From the NCBI GenBank assembly GCA_022711465.1, contig JAKLEZ010000017.1, forward strand, positions 62,001 to 126,000: DNA of 64,000 nt, written 5' to 3'. Of this stretch, positions 62,724 through 64,000 are shown piece after piece. The stretch comes from Planctomycetota bacterium (GTDB taxonomy: Bacteria > Planctomycetota > Phycisphaerae > UBA1845 > PWPN01). Within the stretch, counting starts at the first letter, position 1, and the number at the start of each line of letters is the position of its first letter. A program made the translations under genes and the position numbers. The notes under the pieces were generated by a model. The model did not search any database and was not told the origin of the DNA. It saw only the letters and a program-made list of their open reading frames with translations.

Positions 62724-63941
62724 TCAGATGAAGTCGGCGTGCTGTTTTTCCTCGAGCATCAGGTAGTTCAGGATGTCGTTGTACGTGTTGTAGCGGCTCG
62801 AGGTCATGCCGCCCATGCATGCCCGCCCGCAGGCTCCCTGATCGACGCGAGCCATGACCTCGCGACGTCTGGAACCCGTCCAGATGGCCTCGAAGCTCTG
62901 ATCGTTGACGTTGCCGAAGCTGAAGGACTCATTGCCTCGGAGGAAGCAGCAGGCGTAGACCTCGCCGTCGGCCCCGATCACTCCGACCAGGTTCGGCCCC
63001 AGGCATCGGCGCCAAGGGAAAGCCTGACGCGGGTCAGCGTTCAGGTACTGATCGGTGAAGTTGCCGAGGAGGACGCGGAACTGGTGATTGTCCAGCCGCT
63101 TGGCGACGGTTGCCTGGCGGCGCATTTCCTCGCGGATCTCGACCGGCAAAGCGGCCTCGGGGTTGAAGACGCAGCGGATGCTGGCGTAGGCAGTTCCGAG
63201 CGAGCGGGCCAACTGGGCGAAGGCGACGATTTCCCGGTGGTTTCGCTGGTCAGCCACGAAGTTGAGGCCAACCACCGTCCGGTTGCTGTGCGTGGTGAGG
63301 TACTCGATGTTGCGGAGGATGCGATTGAAGTCCGTTGTGCCGTGGATCAGTCGGTGGGTGGCCGGCAAAGCTGCGTCGAGACTGACCCGGACCCAGTCGG
63401 CCGTATCGAGTGCGGCCTGGGGGGTTCCTTCGCGTGGCATCGAGCCATTGGTGATGAGTCCCACGGCCAGGCCGTGGTCGGCACAAGCTCGGAGCATTTC
63501 GTTGATTTGAGGGTGCACGGTCGGCTCGCCGCCACCCTTGAGTACGATGGACCGGACTTGCTGGGTCTCGAGTTCGGCGATCAGTTCGACGAATCGCTCG
63601 TACTCGAGTTGCTCGCCGGTGTGGGATTGAGCGCTGACGCACCACTGGCAACGATGATTGCACTTGTTGGATGGATCGACCTCCACCGTGACCGGATACA
63701 CGAGTTCACCAGCTACCACGGCCTGGATGCGGTCGAAGTGGTTGAGGATCTTGTAGGGGCTGAAGGGTTCACCCTCCTGCGCGGGTGGTCCTGATCGACC
63801 AGCCGCGGGACGCAGGATGCGTATCTCGCCATCGGGTGCTACCGAACAGGCTGCCGGCCGCAGCGTCGTGTCATCAGCGGGCAGTACCGGGGGCGACATG
63901 GGGCTCGGTTCGTGCGTCGGACAGGGTGTCGGATGACTCAT
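62724..63941 (-). CDS. Radical SAM protein with SPASM-like C-terminal domain
   Basis: 405 residues. A low-complexity start (about 1-55) precedes the radical SAM core: EVDPSNKCNHRCQWCVS with the CxxxCxxC that binds the SAM-cleaving Fe-S cluster, then SIVLKGGGEPTVHP and GLAVGLITNGS. The C-terminal part has RRCLGPNLVGVIGADGEVYACCFLRGNESFSFGNVNDQ and ACGRACMGG, a SPASM/Twitch-like cysteine set for auxiliary clusters. Such enzymes modify peptides, sugars or proteins. ATG at 63941 overlaps the upstream gene by 68 bp; ATG at 63899 is an alternative start. Confidence 0.92.
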   Translation of the reverse strand: MSHPTPCPTHEPSPMSPPVLPADDTTLRPAACSVAPDGEIRILRPAAGRSGPPAQEGEPFSPYKILNHFDRIQAVVAGELVYPVTVEVDPSNKCNHRCQWCVSAQSHTGEQLEYERFVELIAELETQQVRSIVLKGGGEPTVHPQINEMLRACADHGLAVGLITNGSMPREGTPQAALDTADWVRVSLDAALPATHRLIHGTTDFNRILRNIEYLTTHSNRTVVGLNFVADQRNHREIVAFAQLARSLGTAYASIRCVFNPEAALPVEIREEMRRQATVAKRLDNHQFRVLLGNFTDQYLNADPRQAFPWRRCLGPNLVGVIGADGEVYACCFLRGNESFSFGNVNDQSFEAIWTGSRRREVMARVDQGACGRACMGGMTSSRYNTYNDILNYLMLEEKQHADFI

Positions 63942-64000
63942 CGCTCTTGAGTACCTCCAGGAGTTGAGACATACGTCTCGCCATGGTGTGATCGCGCAGC
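63874..64000 (-). CDS. C-terminal end of a probable glycosyltransferase, cut by window edge
   Basis: 42 codons enter from the right edge and end at 63874. Visible residues LRDHTMARRMSQLLEVLKS resemble the last helix of CgeB/DUF3880-type and other GT-B glycosyltransferases (xHTYxxRxxxLL). The final 20 residues are a polar tail. It overlaps the radical SAM start. Family assignment is weak because almost the entire gene is outside the window. Confidence 0.45.
   Translation of the reverse strand, partial: LRDHTMARRMSQLLEVLKSDESSDTLSDARTEPHVAPGTAR

Noticed and set aside
62724..63941. Anaerobic sulfatase-maturating enzyme
   Set aside because: Although sulfatases are nearby in the window, the core lacks convincing anSME motifs and the neighbours are a methyltransferase and a glycosyltransferase-like gene.

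Overview
The window looks like a piece of a high-GC planctomycete chromosome, probably from the Phycisphaerae side of the phylum. This is inferred from content, not from a marker phylogeny: secreted sulfatase- and glycosidase-like enzymes, a DUF1570-type protein, a ceramidase-like N-terminal family protein, Tat-exported oxidoreductases and isomerases, a DUF2344 protein next to RNase E/G, and membrane proteins carrying a CPxCGYNLTGL...CPECGR zinc ribbon. Genes lie in short operons on both strands. Several starts appear to be TTG or GTG, chosen here by Shine-Dalgarno position.

Left part (1-9.3 kb): a translation block on the minus strand (nusA-infB-rbfA-endonuclease III-like gene, the last cut by the window edge), preceded by a stand-alone MalK/UgpC-type ABC ATPase with a near-consensus promoter. 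A terminator-like hairpin sits only 26 bp before nusA. A decayed stretch with sulfatase and capsule-type glycosyltransferase remnants follows, then lepA on the plus strand.

9.3-19.9 kb: a deacetylase-like lipoprotein and a ceramidase-like protein, a Tat-exported sugar isomerase-like protein and an ABC1/UbiB kinase. Then comes the most interesting locus: a tightly packed minus-strand operon of (i) a polytopic membrane protein whose N-terminus carries CCCCTCC, much like the core of streptolysin-S-type peptides, (ii) a 778-residue fused E1-like/YcaO cyclodehydratase ending in a PxPxP tail, and (iii) a SagB-type FMN dehydrogenase. These are the enzymes for azole/azoline (TOMM) peptide modification. 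The only visible substrate candidate is fused to a membrane protein.

19.9-34.8 kb: queA-rtcB, an SGNH hydrolase, a methyltransferase, tRNA-Arg(UCU), a heptamer-repeat patch and an orphan terminator in a 1-kb gene-poor gap, tRNA-Thr(CGU), a GH78 rhamnosidase, a long low-complexity protein, an aldo/keto reductase, argH, a DUF1570-like HExxH protein and a small lipoprotein.

34.8-41.5 kb: a minus-strand series hpf - ptsN - HPr - ptsI - DUF2344 - RNase E/G, linking ribosome hibernation, a phosphorelay without visible sugar permeases, and RNA decay.

41.6-62 kb: mostly exported proteins. Two adjacent exported or membrane-anchored unknowns, an M48 protease and a 1075-residue glycosidase-like protein are co-directional. 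A sulfatase, a lone Flp pilin, then three exported proteins run directly into an OmpR-type response regulator and a histidine kinase. A GH29/GH42-like secreted protein follows. The right edge holds a methyltransferase, a radical SAM/SPASM enzyme and the tail of a probable glycosyltransferase.
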